Part shown: one piece after another, positions 1-8,359 of the stretch
Position numbering within the stretch: the first letter of the stretch is position 1
Layout: each line of letters opens with the position of its first letter
Program-made: the position numbers and the translations under genes
Notes under the pieces: model-generated
The model's input: only the letters and a program-made list of their open reading frames with translations
Databases searched by the model: none
What the model was told of the DNA's origin: nothing
Origin: Mesorhizobium hawassense
Lineage (GTDB): Bacteria > Pseudomonadota > Alphaproteobacteria > Rhizobiales > Rhizobiaceae
DNA length: 64,000 nt
Assembly (NCBI RefSeq): GCF_003289945.1
Contig: NZ_QMBP01000011.1
Span: 62,001-126,000 of the forward strand
Direction of reading: 5' to 3'

Positions 1-2580
1 ACCGCGCTTGGGGCCTACACACCGAACGTACCCTGGGCCGAGATCGATTGCCGCAAGGTCGTCGACATGGACGGCAGCGGCACTTCGGCCGCGACGCCCC
101 AGGTCGCCGCCGCCGCCGCGCTCTGGCTGGCGGAGCATTGGGACGTGGTGAAGGGTTATCCTCAGCCGTGGATGCGCATCGAGGCGGTACGCAAGGCCTT
201 GTTCGCCAAGGCTTTGAAATCGACGGCCAAAATGAATGCGGCGGAAACCAGGGAGAAGATCGGGCAGGGTGTGCTGCGGGCTCTCGACGCGCTCGACGTC
301 CTGCCGCCGGCGGCCGGAAGCCTCACCAAGCTCGCGCCCGCCACCTACACTTGGAGCTGGCTGGACCTCTTGACCGGCGGCAACTCGTTGGCGGCGCCGA
401 CGCCGGCGACATTGCGGCAGCGCATGATGTTTGCGCTGGAGCTGACGCAGATGGCGCAGCACACGGCTGCCGTCGAACAGGCCATCGCCGACCCGGATGG
501 CGATCCGGACAATGTTTCGGCCGCGGCGCGCAACCGCTACCTCGAAGCGGCGCTCGACCAGGGCAATCCGTCGAAACCGCTCAAGGCCTTTCTCGAAGGT
601 TTGCTCGGGCGGCCGGGCGCCAGCGTAACCGCTCCCGCGCCGGTCGTCAGCCCCGCGCCGGCCATCAGGCGCAAGCCGCGGCCACTGCCGCCGCCGCAAC
701 GGCGCCTGCGCATTTATGCGCTCGATCCTTCGGTCGCCAAGCGGCTGGATTCGGTTTCGGTGTATCAGGCGACGCTCTCCGTGCCGTGGGACGACGAGCC
801 GGCGACCGACAAGCCGTTGCTGCCCGGTCCGATCGGCGAATATCTTGAAGTGGTCGATGTCGATCCGGCGTCCGACCGCGTCTACGATCCGGTCGACCTC
901 AACGACAAAGTGCTTCTGGCGCAGGACGGGCTGCCGCCTTCGGAGGGCAATCCGAAATTCCACCAGCAGATGGTCTACGCGGTCGCCATGACCACGATCG
1001 GCCATTTCGAGCGCGCGCTTGGACGGCGGGCATTGTGGGCGCCGCATTATGCCGAGGCTCCCGGTCGCAGCGGCGACATGACGGTGAAGGCGCATTATGT
1101 GCCGCGCCTGCGCATCTACCCGCATGCGCTGCGCGCCGAGAATGCCTATTACAGCCCGGAGAAGAAGGCGCTGCTGTTCGGCTATTTCCCGGCGACCAGC
1201 AACGAGGGCGACGTCACCACGCCCGGAACGACGGTGTTTTCGTGCCTGTCCAGCGACATCGTCGCGCATGAGATGTCGCATGCATTACTCGACGGGCTGC
1301 ATCGCCGCTTCCAGGAAGCGTCCAACCCCGACGTGCCGGCCTTCCACGAGGCGTTCGCCGACATCGTCGCGCTGTTCCAGCATTTTACGCTGAAGGAACT
1401 GGTCAGTTTCGAAATCGGCAAGGCGAGGGGCGAACTATCGGCCGCGTCGCTGCTTTCCGGTATCGCCCAGCAGTTCGGCGAGGGCAGCGGCAGGGCCGGG
1501 CCGTTGCGCGAATATGCCGGTGCCGGCATGGCCGATCTCGACTATGACAAGACCTTCGAGGCCCATGACCGCGGCTCGATCCTGGTCTTTGCCGTCTATC
1601 AGGCCTTCCTGGCGATCACCGACCGGCGGACGGACGACCTGATCCAGCTCGCCACCGGCGGCTCCGGCATCCTGCCGGCGGGAACCTTGCATCCGAGCCT
1701 GGTCGAGCGCCTGACCGACGAGGTCGCCAAGACCGCCAGGCAGATGCTGACCATGTGCATCCGCGCGCTCGACTATTGCCCCGCCGTCGACATCACCTTC
1801 GGCGAATATCTGCGCGCGCTGATCACCGCCGACCGCGACGCTTACCCTGACGACCCGCTCCACTACCGGCTGGCCTTCCTGGAATCGTTCCGCAAATGGA
1901 AGCTGTTGCCGCGCGACGTTCGCACCATCTCGGAAGAGACGCTCGCCTGGAGCGCTCCGCTGGATCCGTCGCCGGTCTGGCTGAAGGGATTGCTCAGCAA
2001 GATCGACCTCGGCTGGAACCAGAAACTGAAGCGGGCTGAGATCTTCGCGCTCAACGACAAGAACCGCTACACGCTGTGGAAGGCGATGCACAGGACCTTC
2101 GCCTCCAACCCGGACCTCTACAAGCAGTTCGGCCTGCTGCCCGATCTGCCGCGCTACAATGAGGACGGCACGGTCATGCATGCGCCGAAGAAAGGCGAAA
2201 CGACCTTCGACATCTATAGCGTGCGCCCGACGCGCCGCGTCGAGCCGGACGGCTCGTTCCGCGTCGAGGTCATCGCCGTCATCCAGCAGCGCATTCCCAT
2301 CGCGTTCGACGGCACGCCGATGCCGCAAGGCATGAACAAGGGCGACGGCTTCTTCTGGTTCCGCGGCGGCGCCACGATCATCATCGACCCGCGCGAGGGT
2401 TTCGAGGAAATCCGCTACTCGATCATCAAGAATACCGGCAGCGCCGACCGGCAGAAGCGGCAGGCCGGCACGATGGCGGCGAATTATCTATCGCCGCTGC
2501 GGGCGCTCTATTTCGGCGGCGAGGTGTCGGAGCCCTTTGCTCTGCTGCATGCCAGCGACGGAGACGACGACCATGTCTAA
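1..2580 (+). CDS. Subtilase (S8) C-terminal part fused to a zinc metalloprotease-like domain, 5' partial
   Basis: The frame is open from the first base, so the N-terminus lies outside the window. Residues 27-33 (window numbering) read GTSAATP, the catalytic-serine box of S8 subtilisins, with Ser29 as nucleophile; Asp and His would lie upstream. A helical region follows, then a Pro/Arg-rich linker (about 207-236), then a second domain with HEMSH at 423-427 and HEAFAD at 449-454. That spacing, HExxH then Glu about 22 residues later, resembles thermolysin-type gluzincins (HExxH...NEAxSD). The last 400 residues are unassigned. If both centres work, this is a two-protease polypeptide, probably secreted or self-processed (inference). 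The stop codon overlaps the start of the MBL gene, which implies translational coupling. The subtilase call is firm; the gluzincin call rests on the motif only. Confidence 0.8.
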   Translation, partial: TALGAYTPNVPWAEIDCRKVVDMDGSGTSAATPQVAAAAALWLAEHWDVVKGYPQPWMRIEAVRKALFAKALKSTAKMNAAETREKIGQGVLRALDALDVLPPAAGSLTKLAPATYTWSWLDLLTGGNSLAAPTPATLRQRMMFALELTQMAQHTAAVEQAIADPDGDPDNVSAAARNRYLEAALDQGNPSKPLKAFLEGLLGRPGASVTAPAPVVSPAPAIRRKPRPLPPPQRRLRIYALDPSVAKRLDSVSVYQATLSVPWDDEPATDKPLLPGPIGEYLEVVDVDPASDRVYDPVDLNDKVLLAQDGLPPSEGNPKFHQQMVYAVAMTTIGHFERALGRRALWAPHYAEAPGRSGDMTVKAHYVPRLRIYPHALRAENAYYSPEKKALLFGYFPATSNEGDVTTPGTTVFSCLSSDIVAHEMSHALLDGLHRRFQEASNPDVPAFHEAFADIVALFQHFTLKELVSFEIGKARGELSAASLLSGIAQQFGEGSGRAGPLREYAGAGMADLDYDKTFEAHDRGSILVFAVYQAFLAITDRRTDDLIQLATGGSGILPAGTLHPSLVERLTDEVAKTARQMLTMCIRALDYCPAVDITFGEYLRALITADRDAYPDDPLHYRLAFLESFRKWKLLPRDVRTISEETLAWSAPLDPSPVWLKGLLSKIDLGWNQKLKRAEIFALNDKNRYTLWKAMHRTFASNPDLYKQFGLLPDLPRYNEDGTVMHAPKKGETTFDIYSVRPTRRVEPDGSFRVEVIAVIQQRIPIAFDGTPMPQGMNKGDGFFWFRGGATIIIDPREGFEEIRYSIIKNTGSADRQKRQAGTMAANYLSPLRALYFGGEVSEPFALLHASDGDDDHV

Positions 2581-4096
2581 GAAGCCAGCGACGAGAGCAA
2601 GGCCGGCGAAAGCGGTTGCCGCGGCGGCGCCGGCAGCGGGTTTCACCGTCCGGCATTACTGCCAGGGCATCGGCGATTGCCACCTGCTCACGTTCAAGAA
2701 GGCGGTCGGCAAGCCGTTCCGCATGCTGATCGATTGCGGCGTTCATGTTTCGATCACGGGCGGCCCGGCGCTGGTCGCCGACATCGTCGCCGACATCAAC
2801 AAAGAGACCGGCGGCAAGATCGACATTCTCGTCGTCACACACGAGCATTGGGACCATGTCTCCGGCTTTCTGACCGCGAAGGACCTTTTCAAGGATTTTG
2901 TCGTGGGCGATGTCTGGATGGCGTGGACCGAAAATCCCGCCGACGCCGAGGCTGCGGAACTGGACAAGTTCAAGGGCCAGGCGCTCTCCGCGCTGCAAGG
3001 CGTGGGTCAGAAGCTCGATGGGATGCAGGGGCTGAGCTCCTACATGGCCGGCGTCCGCGACGGCCTGCAATCCGTGCTCGGCTTCCAGTTCGGCGCCGCC
3101 GGCGAGCGGGTGCGCTCGGCCCGCGACGCGGCGGCCAAGCTCTCGCAAAAGCCGTCGCCGACCTATTTCGAACCCGGCGGGCCGCCGGTGTCGATCGACG
3201 TATTGCCCAACCTTCGCGTCTACGTGCTCGGCCCGCCGCGCGACAAGGCGGCGCTGCGGCTGGAGGAGAAAGCGAGCGAGATGTTCCCGCTGGCCAGCGG
3301 CGGCCCGTTCGCGCGGGCGCTGGCAAGCGGCCTCAAGATGAACGAGGCGGCCGACGCCGGCTATGTCGACGAGCTCAGTCCGTTCGAACGCAATGTCGGC
3401 ACGCCGCTTTCCGCGGCGCTGAATGGCGACAAGGGCAGCGATCCGGCCATCGACGCCGGCGCCTATGTGCGCAAGCATTATGCCGGGCCGGTTTCGGCCG
3501 CGGCAGCGACGGAGGACCGCGATCAGTCCTGGCGGCGCATCGACGCCGATTGGATGGGGATCGCCGCCGACCTCGCCCTGCAGCTCGACCGCGGCGTCAA
3601 CAATACCAGCCTGGTGCTTGCCTTCGAATTCATCGACAGCGGCCGGGTGTTCCTGTTCCCGGGCGACGCCCAGATCGGCAACTGGCTTAGCTGGAAGGAC
3701 CTGAAATGGCCGGTCGGACCGGGCACCGTCACCTCGGCCGATCTTCTGGCGCGCACCGTCTACCTCAAGGTCGCTCATCACGGCAGCCAGAACGCCACGC
3801 CGCAGAAACAGGGTTTCGATCTGCTGACGAGCGCCGATTTGTCGGCCTTCATCCCCACCAACAAGGTCGACGCGGTGAAAGTGCGCTGGGGCGAGATGCC
3901 CTATGACGGCATCCTGACCGCGCTCGAGACCAAGACCAAGGGCCGCGTCATCCGCGCCGACGATCCGTGGCTGGCCGACAAGAACGGCAAGCCAGCCTTT
4001 GCTTCGCCGTCCGGCTCGATCCAGGCGGTGCGCAGCTCGCCGCGCGATGCGGCCCGAGGACCGGGCGGGCTGTGGGTGGAGGTGGACTTGGTCTGA
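2573..4096 (+). CDS. MBL-fold (ComEC-like) metallohydrolase
   Basis: The product has 507 residues. THEHWDH places the MBL zinc motif HxHxDH at His90, His92, Asp94 and His95. A later VAHHGSQNATP segment (His402-His403) is the HHGS box characteristic of ComEC/Rec2-type MBL domains, and FLFPGDA supplies the bridging-Asp region. There are no membrane segments and no clear signal peptide; the N-terminal 25 residues are Lys/Ala/Pro-rich. I chose ATG 2573 because GGAG lies about 9 nt upstream and it overlaps the stop of the protease gene. MBL proteins of this class hydrolyse phosphodiesters or small-molecule esters, and the substrate here is unknown. Coupling to a protease suggests a two-gene effector or regulatory module (inference). 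Confidence 0.85.
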   Translation: MSKKPATRARPAKAVAAAAPAAGFTVRHYCQGIGDCHLLTFKKAVGKPFRMLIDCGVHVSITGGPALVADIVADINKETGGKIDILVVTHEHWDHVSGFLTAKDLFKDFVVGDVWMAWTENPADAEAAELDKFKGQALSALQGVGQKLDGMQGLSSYMAGVRDGLQSVLGFQFGAAGERVRSARDAAAKLSQKPSPTYFEPGGPPVSIDVLPNLRVYVLGPPRDKAALRLEEKASEMFPLASGGPFARALASGLKMNEAADAGYVDELSPFERNVGTPLSAALNGDKGSDPAIDAGAYVRKHYAGPVSAAAATEDRDQSWRRIDADWMGIAADLALQLDRGVNNTSLVLAFEFIDSGRVFLFPGDAQIGNWLSWKDLKWPVGPGTVTSADLLARTVYLKVAHHGSQNATPQKQGFDLLTSADLSAFIPTNKVDAVKVRWGEMPYDGILTALETKTKGRVIRADDPWLADKNGKPAFASPSGSIQAVRSSPRDAARGPGGLWVEVDLV

Positions 4097-4203
4097 GAGG
4101 CGCTGACTTTGCCACCGGGCCGATTGCGAAAAATCGAAAAGCGCTCTATGCACCGGTCGGCTGAATGAGGGCGGCTGGTCAACACATTGCACAAGGTCGC
4201 CCC

Positions 4204-4374
4204 ATGCCCGATGCATTCTCTCGCGTCATTGCCTTCCTTGCGGTGGTCACGGCCCTTTTGTTTGCCGGGCTGCATTTCCACCAAGGCCACATCATCGCCA
4301 CGCTCTATTTCATGACCGGCGCCGTTTTGGTGACGGCCGTGACGCGGATGAATGTGCGGAGAGGGCTGATCTAG
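4204..4374 (+). CDS. Small hydrophobic protein, unknown function
   Basis: A 56-residue ORF beginning MPDAFSRVIAF, with two hydrophobic stretches (about 7-20 and 25-42) and a basic C-terminus (RMNVRRGLI), consistent with a small inner-membrane protein. An AAGG box lies about 8 nt upstream of ATG 4204. A longer in-frame start at 4165 exists but has no better ribosome-binding site. I do not recognise a family. It sits alone between the MBL gene and tRNA-Val. Confidence 0.5.
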   Translation: MPDAFSRVIAFLAVVTALLFAGLHFHQGHIIATLYFMTGAVLVTAVTRMNVRRGLI

Positions 4375-4425
4375 CACGCTGCGCGATTGAGATTGACGGC
4401 CCGGGAAGATCGTCGGCAGATCGCC

Positions 4426-4455
4426 TTGACTTCGAGAGCCTGCCTCCCTTATATC
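4426..4455 (+). promoter_or_regulatory. Sigma-70-type promoter for tRNA-Val
   Basis: TTGACT at 4426-4431, an 18-nt spacer and TATATC at 4450-4455, ending about 30 nt upstream of the tRNA 5' end. This is a good match to the housekeeping consensus in a place where a stable-RNA promoter is expected. Confidence 0.6.
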
Positions 4456-4484
4456 GCGGCTCGCTTGGCCTTCGGGCAACGAGC

Positions 4485-4559
4485 GGGCGATTAGCTCAGC
4501 GGGAGAGCACACCCTTCACACGGGTGGGGTCGCAGGTTCAATCCCTGCATCGCCCACCA
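4485..4559 (+). tRNA. tRNA-Val (anticodon CAC)
   Basis: A full cloverleaf can be drawn: acceptor GGGCGAT/ATCGCCC, D-arm GCTC/GAGC, anticodon stem CACCC/GGGTG with loop TTCACAC (anticodon CAC, reads GUG), T-arm GCAGG-TTCAATC-CCTGC, and a genome-encoded ACCA 3' end. Confidence 0.95.
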
Positions 4560-4583
4560 TCCAACTTTCTGAAAAAGTTGGAT
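4559..4583 (+). terminator. Hairpin directly after tRNA-Val
   Basis: A perfect 10-bp stem, ATCCAACTTT (4559-4568) and AAAGTTGGAT (4574-4583), with a 5-nt loop. It starts at the last tRNA base. There is no long T-run after it, so it may act in 3'-end processing as much as in termination. Confidence 0.5.
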
Positions 4584-4624
4584 GATCTAACGAGCTTCCA
4601 CCAATCCAGTTCGATCCCACCGGA

Positions 4625-5305
4625 TCAGCGCGCCGCCGCGATCAGCCGTTCCGCTAGGTCCGGCGTCAGCGTGTCGAAATGCGAAATCACCAGCGTCGGT
4701 TCGAATTCGCGCACATGACGGTCGGTGTAGCCGAAATCGACCGCAACCACCGGAATGCCGGCGGCCTTGGCAGTGTCGATATCGGTCTGCGAATCGCCGA
4801 CCATCACAGCGCTTTCCGGATCGCCGCTGGCCAGCCTGATCGTCTCGGTGAGATGGCGCGGGTCGGGCTTGCGGAAAGCGAACGTGTCCTGGCCGCAGAT
4901 CGCGGCAAAGTATTTCGACAGGCCAAGCGCGCCGATCAGCGCTACGGAATTGGCTTCGTATTTGTTGGTGCAGACCGCCATCAGATAGCCGGCGGCCTGA
5001 AAACGGTCGAGCGCGGCGACGACGCCGGGGTAGGGGCGCGACTTGCCGGGGATGTTCAGCGTGTAATGGTCGAGGAACAGCTGCAGCAGCCGGTCGTGCT
5101 CCTCGGCCACCAGCGCCTTGTTCTGCGCGGTGTGCGCGCGTTCGATCATGACACGGCCGCCATGGCCGACGAAACGCCTGAAGCCGGCTTCGTCGACGGC
5201 GGCGAGATCGCTTGCCGCCAGGCTGTGGTTGAGGCTGTCGAGCAGGTCGGGCGCGGTGTCGACCAGCGTCCCGTCGAGGTCGAAAACGATGATCGGGCGG
5301 GTCAT
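4625..5305 (-). CDS. gph: Phosphoglycolate phosphatase, HAD family
   Basis: A 226-residue HAD-superfamily hydrolase. The nucleophile motif FDLDGTLVDT is at the N-terminus (Asp9 and Asp11). A Cys/Thr-Asn box (VCTNK), a lysine region (FRKPDP) and MVGDSQTDIDTAKAAG (motif IV, Mg2+ acidic pair) follow in order, with an alpha-helical cap after motif I. Family function: dephosphorylation of 2-phosphoglycolate, a by-product of DNA repair and oxygenase reactions; related PGP-like enzymes have other substrates. The start at 5305 puts motif I at the usual distance from the N-terminus; the longer in-frame extension to 5479 has low-complexity content and is rejected. It is divergent from rpiA. Confidence 0.87.
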   Translation of the reverse strand: MTRPIIVFDLDGTLVDTAPDLLDSLNHSLAASDLAAVDEAGFRRFVGHGGRVMIERAHTAQNKALVAEEHDRLLQLFLDHYTLNIPGKSRPYPGVVAALDRFQAAGYLMAVCTNKYEANSVALIGALGLSKYFAAICGQDTFAFRKPDPRHLTETIRLASGDPESAVMVGDSQTDIDTAKAAGIPVVAVDFGYTDRHVREFEPTLVISHFDTLTPDLAERLIAAAR

Positions 5306-5464
5306 GGGCGGTCCTGCAGCGGTTGAGTTGCCGCAGCCGATACAGGCCGGGCCGGGTTCAAGCAAGAAGCCTCGATCGGTCCACAGCCGAGCCTTTTGAT
5401 GGCCTTTGACGCGACAGGCAAAAATGCTAGGAGGCGCGCGAAACCGGCGAAATCGAGGCTCCGC

Positions 5465-6196
5465 ATGGATGCAAGGCAATTAAAGGTGGAGGCGGCGCGG
5501 GCAGCGCTTGCCCATGTCCGGAGCGGGATGCGGCTCGGCATCGGCACCGGCACCACGGCGGAAGAGTTCGTGCGGCTGCTGGCCGAGAAGGTCGCCACCG
5601 GCCTCAAGGTCATCGGCGTGCCGACCTCCGAGCGCACCGCCGCACTTTGCCGCGAGCTCGGCGTGCCTTTGTCGACGCTGGAAGAGACGCCCGAGCTCGA
5701 CCTCACCATCGACGGCGCCGACGAGGTCGATCCGGATCTGACCCTGATCAAGGGCGGCGGCGGCGCGCTGCTGCGCGAAAAGATCGTCGCGGCGGCGTCT
5801 GGCCGCATGATCGTCATCGCCGACCAGTCCAAGATGATCGAGACGCTCGGTCGGTTCCCGCTGCCGATCGAGGTCAACAAGTTCGGCCTGCGCGCCACCG
5901 AGATCGCGATCGGCGCGGCGGCCGCAGCGCTTGGCCTTTCCGGTCCGGTTACATTGAGGATGACTGGGGGCCAGCCATTTGTTACAGACGGCGGCCACTT
6001 TATCCTCGATGCATCTTTTGGCCGCATTCCGGATACAAGAGCGCTTTCGAATGCTCTCTTCGCCATTCCGGGCGTCGTCGAGCACGGTCTTTTCATCGGG
6101 CTGGCGTCAACGGCCATCATCGCCGGCGGCGACGGCATCCAAACCGTCCATGCCGCCCGAAAACCAGGGAGTTCTATCGACCATGATGTTGCATAA
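5465..6196 (+). CDS. rpiA: Ribose-5-phosphate isomerase A
   Basis: A 243-residue protein that interconverts ribose 5-phosphate and ribulose 5-phosphate in the non-oxidative pentose phosphate pathway. Family motifs are present: GIGTGTTAEEFV (phosphate-binding loop), TIDGADEVDPDL (catalytic Asp region) and LIKGGGGALLREK (catalytic Glu/Lys segment). Length is slightly above the usual 220-235 residues. ATG 5465 is chosen because it begins the conserved MDARQLKVEAAR helix. The 3' end overlaps the next gene by 14 nt, so the two are probably cotranscribed. Confidence 0.93.
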   Translation: MDARQLKVEAARAALAHVRSGMRLGIGTGTTAEEFVRLLAEKVATGLKVIGVPTSERTAALCRELGVPLSTLEETPELDLTIDGADEVDPDLTLIKGGGGALLREKIVAAASGRMIVIADQSKMIETLGRFPLPIEVNKFGLRATEIAIGAAAAALGLSGPVTLRMTGGQPFVTDGGHFILDASFGRIPDTRALSNALFAIPGVVEHGLFIGLASTAIIAGGDGIQTVHAARKPGSSIDHDVA

Positions 6197-6800
6197 ACGG
6201 GTTCGCCGCCTTTCGATGTTCCTGGCGGCCTCGGCCGTCCTTGCGCTGTCCTCGCCGGTGTTTGCGCAGGATGTCAGCGAATTGCACCTGAAGGCCGCGC
6301 GCGCCGCCGTTGCCGCGATTCACGCCACGGACTCGTTCGACAACATCCTGCCGCAGGCGGCTGCCGCGCTGGAATCGCAGCTCATCCAGAAGAACCCCGA
6401 TATGCAGGAGCTGATCAGCAAGACCGTGACCGAGAAGGCGCTCGGCATGGCTTCGCGGCGCGCCGACCTCGAAAAGGAGGCCGCGCTTGCCTATGCCAAG
6501 GTGTTCTCCGAGAAGGACCTCAACGATATCGCCGCCTTCTACAGCTCCGATGCCGGCAAGAAGCTGCTGGACAGCGGCCCAACGGTGACGCGCGACCTGG
6601 TGAAGGCCGCCGACATCTGGCAGAACGGCGTTGCGCGCGACCTCGCCCAGCAGGTCGGCGAGACGCTCGCGGCCGCCGCCAAGGCCGCGGCGCCGGCAGC
6701 GCCGGCCCCGGACGCCACCGCGCCCGCCGATGGTTCCGCGCCTGCCGACAATTCGGCTCCGGCTGACGGATCGGCTCCCGCCGACAATTCGGCGAACTGA
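6183..6800 (+). CDS. DUF2059 exported protein
   Basis: A 205-residue protein with an N-terminal signal peptide (basic MMLHKRVRR, hydrophobic core, AFA-like cleavage near SPVFAQ). The body carries the DUF2059 signature of helices ending in AAFYSSDAGKKLLDS. The C-terminal tail is low complexity, with Ala/Pro/Asp repeats (APADGS, APADNS alternating), probably a flexible periplasmic tether. Function is unknown. It overlaps rpiA, a gene order seen in Rhizobiales, and is followed by a strong terminator. GGGAG lies about 10 nt before ATG 6183. Confidence 0.85.
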   Translation: MMLHKRVRRLSMFLAASAVLALSSPVFAQDVSELHLKAARAAVAAIHATDSFDNILPQAAAALESQLIQKNPDMQELISKTVTEKALGMASRRADLEKEAALAYAKVFSEKDLNDIAAFYSSDAGKKLLDSGPTVTRDLVKAADIWQNGVARDLAQQVGETLAAAAKAAAPAAPAPDATAPADGSAPADNSAPADGSAPADNSAN

Positions 6801-6834
6801 GCGCCTTCAAATCGGCCTACGGTCTCTGGACCAC

Positions 6835-6864
6835 AAAGCCCGGGTTTGCCCGGGCTTTTCTTTT
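6835..6864 (+). terminator. Rho-independent terminator after the DUF2059 gene
   Basis: A 10-bp stem, AAAGCCCGGG (6835-6844) and CCCGGGCTTT (6849-6858), loop TTTG, followed by TCTTTT. A textbook intrinsic terminator closing the rpiA-DUF2059 unit. Confidence 0.9.
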
Positions 6865-6919
6865 GCCGCTTCGCAGCCTACCTGTGACCGGTCTTTTTTA
6901 TCCGCAGGAGCGCATCGCG

Positions 6920-8308
6920 ATGGCCGGTTATGACTATGATCTGTTCGTCATCGGCGGCGGCTCGGGCGGAGTAAGGGCGGCACGGGTGGCGGCGGCACTT
7001 GGCAAGCGTGTCGCCATCGCCGAGGAATACCGTTATGGCGGAACCTGCGTCATCCGCGGCTGCGTGCCGAAGAAGCTCTATGTCTACGCCTCGCAATTTC
7101 CCGAACATTTCGCCGACGCGGCCGGTTATGGCTGGACCGTGCCCGAGGCGAGCTTCGACTGGCCGACGCTGGTCGCCAACAAGGACAAGGAGATCGCGCG
7201 GCTCGAAGCGATCTACAAGCGCAATGTCGAAGGCGCGGGTGGCGAGGCCTTTCACTCGCGCGCGATGCTGGTCGATCCGCATTCGGTGTATCTGGTTGCC
7301 GAGGACCGCACCGTCAGCGCCGACCAGATCCTGATCGCCACCGGCGGCCGGCCGGCGCCGCACCCGGCGCTGTCGGGCCACGAATACTGCATCTTCTCCA
7401 ACGAGGCCTTCGATCTCAAGCAATTGCCGAAGGCGATCATGATCGAGGGCGGCGGCTACATCGCAGTCGAATTCGCCAATATTTTCCATGGCTTGGGCGT
7501 CGATACCACGCTGGTCTATCGCGGCCAGGAGATCCTCAGCCGCTTCGACATGGACCTGCGGCGCTCGCTGCACGAGATGATGGAGAAGAAGGGGATCAAG
7601 ATCCTTTGCCACGCCGTTTCAGAATGGGTGCGCAAGACGCCCGACGGCAGGCTGGACGTGCTGCTGTCCGGTGGCCGCACGCTGACGGTCGACCAGGTGA
7701 TGCTGGCGATCGGGCGTATCCCCAACACTGAGAATATGGGCCTGGAAGGCGTCGGCGTCGAACTCAGCAAGACTGGCGCGATCGTCGTCGACCAATATTC
7801 GCGCACAAACCTCGACAACATCTGGGCCATCGGCGACGTCACCCATCGCGTGCAACTGACGCCGGTCGCCATCCACGAAGCGATGTGCTTCATCGAGACC
7901 GCCTTCAAGAACAACCCGACGGCGCCGGACCACGACACCATTCCGACGGCGGTGTTCTCGCAGCCGGAGATCGGCACCGTCGGCCTATCGGAAGACGACG
8001 CGATCAAGCGCTATTCGGAAGTCGAGGTCTATCGCGCATCCTTCCGCCCGATGCGGCACACGCTGTCCGGCCGCGACGAGAAGATGCTGATGAAGCTGGT
8101 GGTCGACGGCTCGACGAGGAAGGTGCTTGGCGCCCATATCCTGGGACCGGATGCCGGCGAGATGGCGCAGCTTCTCGGCATCCCGCTGAAGGCGGGGCTG
8201 ACCAAGGACGATTTCGACCGCACCATGGCCGTGCATCCGACCGCGGCCGAGGAACTGGTGACGATGTACAAGCCCACCTATCGCGTGAAGAACGGCGAAC
8301 GGGTCTAA
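6920..8308 (+). CDS. gor: Glutathione-disulfide reductase
   Basis: A 462-residue FAD/NADPH-dependent enzyme that regenerates GSH. FAD-binding GGGSGGVRAAR is at about 12-22. The redox-active disulfide is in GGTCVIRGCVPKK (Cys43/Cys48), the spacing and surrounding residues typical of bacterial Gor. A second Rossmann segment (EGGGYIAVEFA) binds NADPH. AIGDVTHRVQLTPVA is the second FAD motif, and HPTAAEE near 439-445 is the C-terminal catalytic His-Glu. AGGAG lies about 10 nt upstream of ATG 6920. Cytoplasmic. Confidence 0.95.
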   Translation: MAGYDYDLFVIGGGSGGVRAARVAAALGKRVAIAEEYRYGGTCVIRGCVPKKLYVYASQFPEHFADAAGYGWTVPEASFDWPTLVANKDKEIARLEAIYKRNVEGAGGEAFHSRAMLVDPHSVYLVAEDRTVSADQILIATGGRPAPHPALSGHEYCIFSNEAFDLKQLPKAIMIEGGGYIAVEFANIFHGLGVDTTLVYRGQEILSRFDMDLRRSLHEMMEKKGIKILCHAVSEWVRKTPDGRLDVLLSGGRTLTVDQVMLAIGRIPNTENMGLEGVGVELSKTGAIVVDQYSRTNLDNIWAIGDVTHRVQLTPVAIHEAMCFIETAFKNNPTAPDHDTIPTAVFSQPEIGTVGLSEDDAIKRYSEVEVYRASFRPMRHTLSGRDEKMLMKLVVDGSTRKVLGAHILGPDAGEMAQLLGIPLKAGLTKDDFDRTMAVHPTAAEELVTMYKPTYRVKNGERV

Positions 8309-8359
8309 AGTTGGACCAGCCGCCGCCGACAATGCCGGCGACGGTTGTTGCTTTCCGGT

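Noticed and set aside
2426..4216. 596-residue minus-strand frame over the MBL gene
   Set aside because: Shadow of the plus-strand MBL gene, which has clear zinc motifs; no ribosome-binding site or domain.
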